NCBI GenBank assembly: GCA_027858795.1
Contig: JAQICF010000064.1
Coordinates: 1-59,034, forward strand
Reading direction: 5' to 3'
Length of the DNA stretch: 59,034 nucleotides
Origin: Candidatus Delongbacteria bacterium
Lineage (GTDB): Bacteria; Delongbacteria; UBA4055
Shown: positions 8,787 through 17,037 of the stretch, piece by piece
Layout of the letters: each line of letters begins with the position of its first letter
Position numbering within the stretch: the first letter of the stretch is position 1
Program-made: the position numbers and the translations under genes
The notes under the pieces: generated by a model
Told to the model about the DNA's origin: nothing
Database searches by the model: none
Seen by the model: only the letters and a program-made list of their open reading frames with translations

Positions 8787-9893
8787 ATGTCATTTAAAGA
8801 TATATTAAAACGATACGAAGATTTCAATTTTAACGATCATTTTTCAAAAGTTACTTTGGATGATATAGATAACAGTTTAAAGAAAGATAAGTTATCAGAG
8901 AATGATCTTCTTAACCTGCTTTCACCTGTCGCAGCTGAAAGAATTGAAAAAATGGCTCAACTATCACACAAAAAAACAATTCAATATTTCGGTAGAACTA
9001 TATCATTATATATACCGTTATATATTTCAAATTATTGTAGCAACGGTTGTACTTACTGCGGATTCCATGCAAAAAGTAATATGAAGAGAAAAAAACTATC
9101 TTTATCAGAGATAGAAGAACAAGCGATCATTATATCCAAAACAGGTATTAAGCATATCTTGTTTCTTACCGGGGAATCTGAAGAAGCAACTCCAGTTTCG
9201 TTTCTAGTTGAAGTAGTGCAATTGCTGAAGAAATATTTCCCTTCGATCTCAATCGAAATATTTCCTTTGAGTGTTAAAGATTATACCATCTTGAAAGAAG
9301 CCGGTGTGGACGGACTTACCGTTTATCAGGAAGTCTATGATAGAAAAGTTTATAAAGAAGTTCATCCTTACGGAATGAAGAGCGATTATGATTTCAGGAT
9401 TGAAACACCAGAGAGAGGAGCAAAAGCGGGTTTTAGGTTAGTCAATGTCGGAGCTTTATTTGGACTGAGTGAAATTGCAAGTGAAGCATTTTTCACAGCG
9501 ATGCATGCCAAATATCTTGATGATAAATATCCTGATACTGAGATAGCTGTTTCATTTCCGAGAATAAATTCAGCAGAGAATGAATTTGAACAGAAACACA
9601 GGTTGGATGATAAGACTTTTGTTCAATATTTGACCGCTTTCAGATTATTTCTTCCGAGAGTAGGGATAAATATTTCTACTAGAGAAACGGCTGAATTTAG
9701 AGACAATGTTCTTCCATTAGGAGTTACGCGTTTCTCAGCCGGATCAAAGACTGAAGTTGGTGGATATGGAGAACACGATGTTAACGATGTACCACAATTT
9801 GATATCTCTGACACAAGGACAGTTGCTGAAACAGTAAAAATGATCGAAGAAAAAGGATTTCAAGCAGTAATGAAAGATTGGGAATTAATGTAG
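8787..9893 (+). CDS. thiH: 2-iminoacetate synthase ThiH (radical SAM tyrosine lyase)
   Basis: 368 residues from MSFKDILKRYEDF. Cleaves tyrosine to dehydroglycine and p-cresol for thiazole formation, a route typical of anaerobes and facultative bacteria. Radical SAM cluster C84-x3-C88-x2-C91 (CSNGCTYC) is followed by the biotin/thiamin-synthesis-associated C-terminal domain (FPRINSAE, NISTRETAEFRDNVLPLG, SAGSKTEVGGYG). The ATG at 8787 is preferred (AAGGAAAAC upstream); the in-frame ATG at 8742 is in a repeat. The choice of ThiH rather than the oxygen-dependent ThiO suggests an anaerobic lifestyle (inference). Confidence 0.96.
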   Translation: MSFKDILKRYEDFNFNDHFSKVTLDDIDNSLKKDKLSENDLLNLLSPVAAERIEKMAQLSHKKTIQYFGRTISLYIPLYISNYCSNGCTYCGFHAKSNMKRKKLSLSEIEEQAIIISKTGIKHILFLTGESEEATPVSFLVEVVQLLKKYFPSISIEIFPLSVKDYTILKEAGVDGLTVYQEVYDRKVYKEVHPYGMKSDYDFRIETPERGAKAGFRLVNVGALFGLSEIASEAFFTAMHAKYLDDKYPDTEIAVSFPRINSAENEFEQKHRLDDKTFVQYLTAFRLFLPRVGINISTRETAEFRDNVLPLGVTRFSAGSKTEVGGYGEHDVNDVPQFDISDTRTVAETVKMIEEKGFQAVMKDWELM

Positions 9894-9914
9894 AGACGTA
9901 GCACTGCTACGTCT
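9890..9914. repeat. Palindromic repeat, family C (GTAGAGACGTAGCACTGCTACGTCT)
   Basis: A perfect AGACGTAGCA/TGCTACGTCT inverted repeat overlapping the thiH stop region; relatives are at 21586 and 52293. Confidence 0.8.
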
Positions 9915-9941
9915 ATTAATACCCAAAACAAGGAAATGATT

Positions 9942-10982
9942 ATGAACAATACATACAGAATCATCGATGCAAACATAAATCGAATGGCTGAAGGGATAAG
10001 AGTTCTGGAAGATCATTCAAGATTTATCACTGAGAATAAAGAAATAAATACACAGCTCAGAGATATTCGTCATAAAGCTAGAAAAATATTGAAAGAGTTT
10101 GACTCAGATCTTATTTCAGCAAGAGAATCATTGAGTGATAACGGATTGGAGATTTCTGGAAAATCTAAGCTGGATAACAAAGCAACAGATAAAGAACTTA
10201 TACTTTCAAATTTCAAAAGGATACAGGAAGCTGTAAGAAGTATCGAAGAGAATCTTAAGGTCATTGGTGAATATGATAAAGGTAAGCAATTTGAACAAAT
10301 TAGATTTGAAGTTTATGATATTGAAAAGCAATACATGTCAGACTTAAAATTTAGTTTACCCGAAGGTCTTTATGGTCTTACTGCAGAAAAATATTCCAAC
10401 GGACGTTCAAATATTGAAGTTGTAAATGAAATGATAAAAGCAGGAATAAAAATAATTCAATATAGAGAAAAAGAAGAAGATAAATCAAAGAAAGAAATGT
10501 TGAAAGAATGCCTTGAGATAAGAAAACTCACACGAGATAAGAATGTAACCTTTATTGTTAACGACCATTTGGATATTGCAATACTTTCCAAAGCTGATGG
10601 AATACATTTAGGTCAGGATGATCTACCAGTTCAAGATATTAAGAAGATCAATGGAAACCTGGTCATCGGAGTTTCAACCCATAGCCCTAAACAAGCTAAA
10701 AAAGCTATATCAGACGGTGCAGATTATATAGGTGTAGGACCAATATTCACTACAAGTACAAAGAAAAATGTATGCGACGCTGTTGGATTGGAATATTTAG
10801 AATATATTGTGAAAAATACTGATATTCCGTTTGTTGCTATAGGTGGGATAAAAGAAGAAAATATTGATCAAGTAATTGAAAAAGGTGCAAAATGTATTGC
10901 TTTAGTTACCGAGATCGTTGGAGCAGTTGATATTCAAGGGAAGATAAAAAAAATTAATGAACAATTTACAATGGACAATTGA
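9942..10982 (+). CDS. thiE: ThiD2-ThiE fusion: HMP-phosphate kinase domain plus thiamine-phosphate synthase
   Basis: 346 residues. The N-terminal ~130 residues (YRIIDANINRMAEGIRVLED, then HKARKILKEF and a helical stretch) match the ThiD2 domain known as an alternative, monofunctional HMP-P kinase, often fused to ThiE. The C-terminal ~210 residues are ThiE: QYREKEEDKSKK, TFIVNDHLDIAILSKADGIH, GVSTHSPKQAKKA and GVGPIFTTSTKK. Together they would phosphorylate HMP-P and couple HMP-PP to thiazole phosphate. This explains why the operon has no thiD. The ATG at 9942 is favoured over 9936 because of AAGGA spacing. The last codons (EQFTMDN) are made by a dispersed CAATT-type repeat, so the C-terminus may have been remodelled. 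Confidence 0.93.
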   Translation: MNNTYRIIDANINRMAEGIRVLEDHSRFITENKEINTQLRDIRHKARKILKEFDSDLISARESLSDNGLEISGKSKLDNKATDKELILSNFKRIQEAVRSIEENLKVIGEYDKGKQFEQIRFEVYDIEKQYMSDLKFSLPEGLYGLTAEKYSNGRSNIEVVNEMIKAGIKIIQYREKEEDKSKKEMLKECLEIRKLTRDKNVTFIVNDHLDIAILSKADGIHLGQDDLPVQDIKKINGNLVIGVSTHSPKQAKKAISDGADYIGVGPIFTTSTKKNVCDAVGLEYLEYIVKNTDIPFVAIGGIKEENIDQVIEKGAKCIALVTEIVGAVDIQGKIKKINEQFTMDN

Positions 10983-10990
10983 TAATTAAT
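10963..10990. repeat. CAATT-type dispersed repeat overlapping the thiE stop codon
   Basis: AATTTACAATGGACAATTGA then TAATTAAT, related to 3282-3313 and 7787-7822. It encodes the last residues of the ThiD2-ThiE protein. Confidence 0.5.
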
Positions 10991-11021
10991 GTAGGGGAGG
11001 CCTAACAGTCCTCCCCTCTTT
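10991..11021. repeat. Palindromic repeat, family B variant
   Basis: GTAGGGGAGGcctaacagTCCTCCCC, a hairpin in the thiE-thiC spacer. Confidence 0.75.
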
Positions 11022-11030
11022 TAAAAAAAA

Positions 11031-11056
11031 ACCCTGAAATAAATTCAGGATGACGG
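11031..11056. repeat. Palindromic repeat, family A
   Basis: ACCCTGAAATAAATTCAGGA then TGACGG, in the thiE-thiC spacer. Confidence 0.8.
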
Positions 11057-11096
11057 ATAATAAATTATATAAATTAAAATAGAAGAGAGAATTAAA

Positions 11097-12383
11097 ATGA
11101 ATTACACAACTCAGATGGATGCAGCATCAAAAGGGATAGTAACTCCTCAGATGAAAGATGTTCTTGAAAGGGAAAGTATTACTCAGGAGAAACTTCTACA
11201 GCTGATGAGCGAAGGTAAAATAGCTTTGCCAGCGAATAAGAATCACAAGAATCTCAGAGGAATAGCTATTGGTACCGGTCTTACAACAAAAGTTAATGTG
11301 AACCTTGGAGTTTCAGAAGATTGCTATAATCTTGATATGGAAATGAAAAAGGTAAAAGCAGCAATTGAGATGAAAACTGACGCCATAATGGATCTAAGTA
11401 CTTTTGGAGATACACAAAAATTTAGAAAACAACTAGTTGAAACTTCTCCGGTTATGCTCGGAACAGTACCTATTTACGATACAGTAACCCAATTCAAAGC
11501 TAAACCGATCAAAGATATTACGGTGGATGAATGGTTCGAAATTGCGGAAAGACATGCATCTGATGGTATTGATTTTCTAACTATTCATGCAGGATTGACT
11601 AAAGTTGTTGTTGAGAGAATTAAGAAGAATATGCGTTTGACCCATGTCGTCAGTCGTGGTGGGTCTATTTTAATGGAGTGGATGGAAGAGAACAATGCTG
11701 AAAACCCTTTCTATGAATATTTTGACAGATTATTGGATATTTGTGTAAAGTATGATGTGACTATCAGTATCGGTGATGGCCTTAGACCAGGTAGTTTAAA
11801 GGACAGTACTGATGCTCCTCAGATACAGGAATTAATATTTTTAGGTGAGTTAACAAAACAAGCATGGGCAAGGAAAGTTCAGGTTATGATCGAGGGTCCA
11901 GGACATGTTCCATTGAATGAGATCGTTACTAATATGCAGATACAAAAGAAATTATGTCATGGTGCTCCTTTTTATGTATTAGGTCCATTGGTCACTGATA
12001 TTGCACCGGGTTATGATCATATTACATCAGCTATAGGTGGAGCTATTGCTGCTTCAAACGGAGCTGATTTTCTTTGCTATGTTACTCCAGCAGAACATTT
12101 AAGACTACCTGATCTTAATGATATGAAAGAAGGAATCATCGCATCAAGAATTGCTGCTCACGCTGCTGATATTGCTTTAGGTATACCGGGCGCAATAGAT
12201 TGGGATAATGCTATGGGTAAAGCGAGACATGATATGGATTGGCAAGCTCAGATCGATTTGGCTATTGATCCAATAAAAGCTAGAGAATATAGAGAATCAG
12301 CTGCCCCGTTGGATGAGGATGTTTGTTCAATGTGCGGGGATTTCTGTGCGATTAAGCGAAGTAATAGAGTGTTGGAAAAATAA
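11097..12383 (+). CDS. thiC: Phosphomethylpyrimidine synthase ThiC, short form
   Basis: 428 residues, the short type without the long N-terminal extension of the E. coli enzyme. Converts aminoimidazole ribotide to HMP-phosphate by radical SAM chemistry. Core motifs: [57 protein letters not shown] and [13 protein letters not shown]. The C-terminal cluster ligands are C410, C413 and C417 (CSMCGDFC), that is C-x2-C-x3-C, one residue shorter than the C-x2-C-x4-C of the long form; I believe this is usual for short ThiC. Last gene of the thi operon, with GAAGAGAG before the ATG, followed by a bidirectional terminator. Confidence 0.97.
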   Translation: MNYTTQMDAASKGIVTPQMKDVLERESITQEKLLQLMSEGKIALPANKNHKNLRGIAIGTGLTTKVNVNLGVSEDCYNLDMEMKKVKAAIEMKTDAIMDLSTFGDTQKFRKQLVETSPVMLGTVPIYDTVTQFKAKPIKDITVDEWFEIAERHASDGIDFLTIHAGLTKVVVERIKKNMRLTHVVSRGGSILMEWMEENNAENPFYEYFDRLLDICVKYDVTISIGDGLRPGSLKDSTDAPQIQELIFLGELTKQAWARKVQVMIEGPGHVPLNEIVTNMQIQKKLCHGAPFYVLGPLVTDIAPGYDHITSAIGGAIAASNGADFLCYVTPAEHLRLPDLNDMKEGIIASRIAAHAADIALGIPGAIDWDNAMGKARHDMDWQAQIDLAIDPIKAREYRESAAPLDEDVCSMCGDFCAIKRSNRVLEK

Positions 12384-12410
12384 ATAGATACTGTAATACT
12401 GATATAAATA

Positions 12411-12438
12411 AAAAAAACCCTTTTCAGGGTTTTTTTTA
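12411..12438. terminator. Bidirectional intrinsic terminator between thiC and the convergent DUF3494 gene
   Basis: AAAAAAACCC-TTTTCA-GGGTTTTTTTT, with A and T tracts on both sides so that it works on either strand. Confidence 0.85.
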
Positions 12439-12473
12439 TGATAAACGAACAGCTTCTAATAAACTTTATTCAA

Positions 12474-12492
12474 AGCTACTTCTTTGGTAGCT
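12474..12492 (-). other. Hairpin 3' of the DUF3494 gene
   Basis: AGCTAC-TTCTTTG-GTAGCT, 28 nt after the stop of the minus-strand gene. There is no U-tract; it may protect the transcript end. Confidence 0.35.
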
Positions 12493-12519
12493 CCTCAAAA
12501 TCTAGTTAACTTCATGTCA

Positions 12520-13599
12520 CTATTTTACAAGAACCATTTTGTTAGTCATAGTCATGTTATTAGCTTTTAAAGTGTAGTAGTAAACTCCTGCACTTAAGTT
12601 TGTAGCATCAAAATTAACTGTATGATGTCCTGCATCCATTTGACCATTAACCAAAGAACTAACAAGCTCTCCTGTATGATTATATACATTAAGCTCAGCA
12701 ATTCCTTCGCTCTTCAGAGAGAAGGTTATAGCAGTTGTCGGGTTGAACGGGTTCGGATAGTTCTGAAATAGTTCGAATCCATTTGGAGTACCATGATCAT
12801 ATTCGATACCGCTTGACTCCGGAGTGTTTACTGTACATGCATCAATTGTAACTGCAGCGATCCTGGCCAGTAATCTCCCATCAATCGTCGCACCTGTATA
12901 CATCGTAATCGATTGGTCCGCCATAATAGTTCCCTTAAAGATAGAGTAAGAACCTAAAGCAGCAGAAGTGCCTACCTGCCAGAAAATATTCTCCGCTCTG
13001 GCTTGATTGATCAGAATTACCTGTGTTCCTGATGCAGTACTTAATTCAGAAGTGACCTGCATAATGAAAACCGCATTCGGATCATTTTGAGCATCAAAAG
13101 TAAGATTCCCAGCAGTTATTTCAGCTGTTCCGGTAAACTTATAAAGACCCGGAGCAAGGAATTGACCTCCAAGGTTTCCTGCACCAGGATTTAAAAATTC
13201 ACCCGTTGGTACCGGTGTTCTCTCTGCAGCATCGTTGTAAGCTATGGTTAAATCACCCTTAGCAGCAGTCAGCCCTGTAGCATCTATCACAGAACTTGCG
13301 GGACCTGTCGCATCCACTGCATAAATAGTTCCTGTAACTTCTAAAAGACCAAATCCAGTAATGTATGATCCTGCAGCGGGACTTAATCCAACATCACCTG
13401 TAACGGCGGATGTCGGAACATTCGAGATCTCCGCTCCTGCCAGTATTACGAAACCTGCTGTTGACCCTAGATCTACAGGATCAATTGGTTGAGCTATTAT
13501 TGCAGTAGGTATCATCAGGATTATCAACAATGATATTCCTTTTAGAATTTTCGTCCAGCCTTTTTTTAAGGCCAGTGTTTTGTCTTTGTTAATCTTCAT
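12520..13599 (-). CDS. DUF3494 (ice-binding-like) protein with T9SS C-terminal sorting domain
   Basis: 359 residues: signal peptide (hydrophobic about 17-36, AIIAQ cleavage region) and a DUF3494 beta-helix domain (about 43-262; GSTAGFVILAGAEISNVPTS, ENIFWQVGTSAALG, DGRLLARIAAVTIDACT). The C-terminal ~80 residues are of the type A T9SS sorting class (ELFQNYPNPFNPTTAI... ending MTNKMVLVK). The protein should be exported through the Sec system and then the T9SS to the cell surface or medium. DUF3494 members bind ice or act as adhesins; which applies here is unknown. The SD AGGAGG is strong. It is the last gene of a probable CsbD-DUF3494-DUF3494 unit. Confidence 0.9.
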   Translation of the reverse strand: MKINKDKTLALKKGWTKILKGISLLIILMIPTAIIAQPIDPVDLGSTAGFVILAGAEISNVPTSAVTGDVGLSPAAGSYITGFGLLEVTGTIYAVDATGPASSVIDATGLTAAKGDLTIAYNDAAERTPVPTGEFLNPGAGNLGGQFLAPGLYKFTGTAEITAGNLTFDAQNDPNAVFIMQVTSELSTASGTQVILINQARAENIFWQVGTSAALGSYSIFKGTIMADQSITMYTGATIDGRLLARIAAVTIDACTVNTPESSGIEYDHGTPNGFELFQNYPNPFNPTTAITFSLKSEGIAELNVYNHTGELVSSLVNGQMDAGHHTVNFDATNLSAGVYYYTLKANNMTMTNKMVLVK

Positions 13600-13647
13600 T
13601 ATATTCCTCCTGTGTTTTTTTGTAATAAATTGATATTGATCACATGC

Positions 13648-14766
13648 TTACGGGTTAATCACTGTACTTGCATCAATTGTCACTGCAGCGATTCTGGCTA
13701 GTAATTTACCCTCAACCGATGCACCGGTATTCAATGAAATTGATTGATCAGCCATAATAATTCCCTTAAAGGTAGAATTAGAACCTAAAACCGCAGAAGT
13801 TCCTACCTGCCAGAAAATGTTCTCAGCTTGTGCATTACCGCTCAAAATGATCTTTCTTCCGGATGTTGTTGTTAATGTCGATGCTATCTGAATAATAAAA
13901 ACAGCATCTGCGTTACCTTCCGCATCGAAAGTAAGATCTCCGGATGATATTTCAAGGGATCCGCTTGACTTATAAAGACCCGGTGTTAAAGTCAATCCTC
14001 CGATATTTCCTGCAAGAAGCACCATATCAGTTGAAGTTCTTCCAGCAGCGTCATTGTATGCTATGGTTAAATCACCCTTAGCAGCAGTCAGTCCTGTAGC
14101 ATCTACCACAGAACCTGCGGGACCTGTTGCATCAGTCGTATAAATTGTTCCGGTAACTTCTAATGCGCCAAATCCTGTAATATATGAACCTGCGGCTGGA
14201 CTTAATCCTATATTTCCTGTAATTGCAGATGTCGGAATATTTGAGATCAACGAACCTGCTAGGATTACAAAATTATCATTTGAGCTCAAAATTACAGTTT
14301 CCTGTATTGTAGTTTGATGAGGTATCGTTACATCGCTACCGGTCGTAAATGTCCAGACGAAGTTAGTAGCTATTGCGTTCCCTGCAAGATCTTTTGCTCC
14401 TGTAGTGATCGTCACTGTAAATAAGGTACTATCCGCAAGATTGCTTGTAGGTATAAAAGTAGCTGTTGTACCGACATAAGTCACTGTTCCTGCAACTGTA
14501 GTTGTTGTCGGATCTGTCACTTTAAATGTTTCTGTGGTGATTGTGGAAACATCCATCGTCTCGCTGAAAGTAGCTGTTACTTTGCTGTTTATGGAAATTT
14601 CGGTTGCATCATCAATAGGCATTACTGAAATAACTGTCGGTGCAACAGAATCCGTCGGATCAAGAGATCCATCGTCATCCGAACAACCGCCTAAGAATGA
14701 CATCATCGCCAAGACAAACAGCAATAATGGTAGTTTAAAAAATCTGTTGGAAATAAGCTTCTTCAT
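13648..14766 (-). CDS. Lipoprotein with SbsA-type Ig-like domain and DUF3494 domain
   Basis: 372 residues from MKKLISNRFFKLPLLL (GGAG 6 nt upstream; the ATG 12 nt earlier is less likely). The lipobox FLGGC makes it a lipoprotein. An Ig-like (Big_5/SbsA) domain spans about 40-145 (VISVMPIDDATEISINSKVT, ATFSETMD, AGNAIATNFVWTFTTG). The DUF3494 domain spans about 155-372, ending in ARIAAVTIDASTVINP. It has no C-terminal sorting domain, so the lipid anchor replaces it. Its DUF3494 domain is clearly paralogous to those at 12520-13599 and 17038-18084. It sits 19 nt downstream of the CsbD-like gene. Confidence 0.9.
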   Translation of the reverse strand: MKKLISNRFFKLPLLLFVLAMMSFLGGCSDDDGSLDPTDSVAPTVISVMPIDDATEISINSKVTATFSETMDVSTITTETFKVTDPTTTTVAGTVTYVGTTATFIPTSNLADSTLFTVTITTGAKDLAGNAIATNFVWTFTTGSDVTIPHQTTIQETVILSSNDNFVILAGSLISNIPTSAITGNIGLSPAAGSYITGFGALEVTGTIYTTDATGPAGSVVDATGLTAAKGDLTIAYNDAAGRTSTDMVLLAGNIGGLTLTPGLYKSSGSLEISSGDLTFDAEGNADAVFIIQIASTLTTTSGRKIILSGNAQAENIFWQVGTSAVLGSNSTFKGIIMADQSISLNTGASVEGKLLARIAAVTIDASTVINP

Positions 14767-14784
14767 TTTGGACTCCAATATTAA

Positions 14785-15075
14785 TTATTTGGTAGGTGTT
14801 TTAGTTTTTACTTCTTTTATTTTCGTTACTACTTTTATTTGCAGTTTACTTAGTTTATCATTTGCAATTTTTAACAAATCAACTGTTTTATTATGATTTT
14901 TGATCATTATCTTCGCGTCATCTTGTGCTTTACCAAGTTTCTCTTGAAGAGCTCCTACAAGTTGCTGATATTTTCCTGCGATTGCGGCCAGCTCATCGTT
15001 CATTAAACTGCCCCAGTCATTCATCGCTTTTCCTCTTTGTTGTTTCCATTTGCCTTCTACACTGTCCCAGTTCAT
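14785..15075 (-). CDS. CsbD-like stress protein
   Basis: 96 residues. The N-terminal ~60 match the CsbD family (MNWDSVEGKWKQQRGKAMND, WGSLMNDELAAIAGKYQQLV, GALQEKLGK). A lysine-rich helical tail follows. CsbD-like proteins are small, hydrophilic and induced by general stress in many bacteria; the molecular function is unknown. GAGG lies 8 nt upstream of the ATG. Promoter element copy 1 lies about 90 nt upstream, so it is the first gene of a unit that continues into two DUF3494 genes. Confidence 0.9.
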   Translation of the reverse strand: MNWDSVEGKWKQQRGKAMNDWGSLMNDELAAIAGKYQQLVGALQEKLGKAQDDAKIMIKNHNKTVDLLKIANDKLSKLQIKVVTKIKEVKTKTPTK

Positions 15076-15165
15076 CTTACGGACCTCATATTTTAATTTT
15101 TTGTAAGGATTTTTCTAGTGTGCAATAAATTAAATATTTTAATAATTATTTTATGCACTTAATTC

Positions 15166-15228
15166 AATGTACAGTTAATTGCAAGGATAAACAATCGCCC
15201 AAAGGGATGAAAAAGTAGTTAATCCTTA
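15166..15228 (-). promoter_or_regulatory. Shared promoter element, copy 1 (upstream of the CsbD-like gene)
   Basis: Minus strand: AAGGATTAACTACTTTTTCA, TCCCTTTGGGCGA, then TTGTTT (15194-15189), 17-nt spacer and TACATT (15171-15166). It is nearly identical to copies at 16750, 18120 and 19569. The most variable part is the few bases right after the -35 hexamer. Confidence 0.8.
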
Positions 15229-15256
15229 TAAAAAAAAACCTTCTCAGGGCTTTTTA
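15229..15256 (-). terminator. Probable terminator of the small beta-barrel gene
   Basis: Minus strand AAAAAGCCCTGAGAAGG then a run of nine T. The stem is short and bulged, but the U-tract is strong and it falls between the stop at 15298 and the next promoter element. Confidence 0.5.
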
Positions 15257-15297
15257 TTTATGATGAATGAATTGGGTTGTTTTTTTAAGGTGAAGAG

Positions 15298-15771
15298 TTA
15301 GAAATAAAATCTTAATCCAAGCGCAGCATCAATAGCAAAATTTGTCGAAGGTGTCAGTTCCAACGATGGAGCAACTTCGAGAAAAACATCGATCGGTGTT
15401 TCATGAGGTAACCATAATATTCCAAATACACCACGAACAGCGATTGATCCTTCATCTTTATGACTGTTAAAACGCCCGCCTATTCCATAATATAGTGGGA
15501 ACCGTTCTGTAGAATTGATAGCATTAAAGGAATGCCACAAATAATCCATGTGAAAATGAATGTTTTCACCCGAGTTGTTTTTATCATTATCAATAAACGA
15601 CCATCCAAGAGCAAAATCCAATGCAGTTCTGTTAGATGTCCATAATTTAGCACTTACGCCTGTTGGTTCACCTATAATTATACCAAGACCGAATCCTTTT
15701 TCCTGCGCCTGGGCAAGGTTAACGATCGTCAGCAGTAAGATCACTGTGAATAGTACTTTTAATTGTTTCAT
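15298..15771 (-). CDS. Small outer-membrane beta-barrel protein, uncharacterised
   Basis: 157 residues with a signal peptide (MKQLKVLFTVILLLTIVNLA, cleavage near AQAQ). Alternating aromatic strands follow (GFGLGIIIGEPTGVSAKLW, ALDFALGWSF, FPLYYGIGGRF) and the protein ends in LGLRFYF, a typical barrel-terminal phenylalanine. Too small for a porin; more like an 8-strand OmpA/OmpX-like barrel. Function unknown. SD AAGGAAGG. It lies 111 nt downstream of the OmpA-like lipoprotein without its own copy of the promoter element, so the two are probably co-transcribed. Confidence 0.8.
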   Translation of the reverse strand: MKQLKVLFTVILLLTIVNLAQAQEKGFGLGIIIGEPTGVSAKLWTSNRTALDFALGWSFIDNDKNNSGENIHFHMDYLWHSFNAINSTERFPLYYGIGGRFNSHKDEGSIAVRGVFGILWLPHETPIDVFLEVAPSLELTPSTNFAIDAALGLRFYF

Positions 15772-15882
15772 TTTTCCTTCCTTTTTTAATTTTTGTCGTT
15801 AAAATAAGGTTGAATTACCGTTCTACGACTTATAAACTTTAGAGTATTTTATTCCAAGCTGTTAATATGTTTCTCCTGCTTG

Positions 15883-16698
15883 TTATTTCACAATTACTTC
15901 AAAAAGTACTCTCATGTTAGCTAGTGCCGCTTCAGATCTAACATCTTCAGGTATCGGTTCATATATAGCCGACCTTGTTTCACCGTACCCTATCATTTCG
16001 AGTCTTTCAAGTTTTATTCCACCTTGTTCGTAGAGATACGTCACGACAGTATTTGCTCTTCTTTCACTCAATTCCTGGTTATATTCCTCTGTTCCAGCAG
16101 CTGATGTATAGCCTGCTATACGGACTTTAATATCCAGGTTGTCTTTGAGGATCTTGATATTAGTATTCAACGCTTCTTTTCCTTCGTCGTTAAGTGTCGC
16201 ATCATTGAACTTGAAATGTGTATCCTTAAGCATGACGAGTTTATTAATTATTTTCACTAGAGTATCAGTATCGGTATCAGGTATAGAAACTGTCTTAAAA
16301 CTCCAGTAGAAATTGTTTGAAAGGGCATTACCTGCGATATCCTTAACACCATTAGAAATTTTACCAACATATGTAGTATTTGGTGTCAGATAACTACCTA
16401 TAGTAAATGTAGCAGATGTGCTTGAAGTCGCCAAAACATCACCGTATATAAGTTCAAGAGATTCGCCCTGAAATATCTCGAATGTTTTAGAGTTTACAGT
16501 TTTAACATCGACAGGCTCACTAAATGCTACGCGTATTTTTGTGTGTAGCTCTACTCCATGGGTACCATGATAAGGAACTGTGAGAGTTACAAACGGTGGT
16601 GTAGTATCTTTGATCTGTACGACTTTTGTTGTAGATGCACATGATCCAAGAAAAGCTATCAGTGCAATGAGGATAGATAATTTTAAATACTTGATCAT
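15883..16698 (-). CDS. Lipoprotein with SbsA-type Ig-like domain and OmpA C-terminal domain
   Basis: 271 residues. Lipobox FLGSC after MIKYLKLSILIALIA. An Ig-like Big_5 domain (about 33-135; PYHGTHGVELHTKIRVAFSE, GNALSNNFYWSFKT) is followed by an OmpA peptidoglycan-binding domain (about 150-271; FKFNDATLNDEGKEALN, IAGYTSAAGTEEYNQELSER, RANTVVTYLY, LERLEMIGYGE). It would tether the outer membrane to the cell wall. Its leader (AGGAGGTATCGTATG and the preceding ~25 nt) is identical to that of the SUMF1-domain gene at 19517, and promoter element copy 2 lies upstream. Confidence 0.92.
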   Translation of the reverse strand: MIKYLKLSILIALIAFLGSCASTTKVVQIKDTTPPFVTLTVPYHGTHGVELHTKIRVAFSEPVDVKTVNSKTFEIFQGESLELIYGDVLATSSTSATFTIGSYLTPNTTYVGKISNGVKDIAGNALSNNFYWSFKTVSIPDTDTDTLVKIINKLVMLKDTHFKFNDATLNDEGKEALNTNIKILKDNLDIKVRIAGYTSAAGTEEYNQELSERRANTVVTYLYEQGGIKLERLEMIGYGETRSAIYEPIPEDVRSEAALANMRVLFEVIVK

Positions 16699-16749
16699 AC
16701 GATACCTCCTATTTAAATTTGTTAAAATGATTAAGACCGCTCTTAATTA

Positions 16750-16812
16750 AATGTACAGTTAATTGCAAAGAAGAACAATCGCCCAAAGGGATGAAAAAGT
16801 AGTTAATCCTTA
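16750..16812 (-). promoter_or_regulatory. Shared promoter element, copy 2 (upstream of the OmpA-like lipoprotein)
   Basis: Minus strand: the conserved AAGGATTAACTACTTTTTCA block and CCCTTTGGG dyad, then TTGTTC (16778-16773), 17-nt spacer, TACATT (16755-16750). Homology with copies 3 and 4 continues about 35 nt further upstream. Confidence 0.8.
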
Positions 16813-16840
16813 ACCAAATATTTAGTTGTTATGTGTTAAA

Positions 16841-16905
16841 TCAATCGTTTAAAATGTCATGGGCGTAATACGAAATTGAAAGCACGATGTCGTGATTTAA
16901 CCAGA
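16841..16905 (-). pseudogene. Fossil of a response-regulator 3' end
   Basis: The minus strand reads ISYYAHDILND-stop, matching the end of the response regulator at 19656 (ISNYAQDISNT-stop) at 7 of 11 residues, and the DNA beyond the stop is also shared. Only about 15-20 codons remain. It suggests that promoter copy 2 arrived by duplication of the regulator 3' end and its flank. Confidence 0.6.
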
Positions 16906-16914
16906 CAGCTGTTT

Positions 16915-16959
16915 AAAAAAAAAGAGCCCCTTATTTCAAAAATTAATTCAGGGGCTTTC
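16915..16959 (-). terminator. Intrinsic terminator of the DUF3494/FN3 gene
   Basis: Minus strand: AGCCCCTGAATT...AAGGGGCT followed by nine T. It is positioned 79 nt after the stop of the gene ending at 17038. Confidence 0.8.
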
Positions 16960-17037
16960 TATAAGTACTCTTTAAGTTTATAACAGGCTTAAGTGTTTCT
17001 TGTTAAAAAAGTACTAATACGTTTCATGTAAAAGTTC

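Noticed and set aside
10983..11096. Second TPP riboswitch before thiC
   Set aside because: Only palindromic repeats are found; none of the THI-box core blocks is present.
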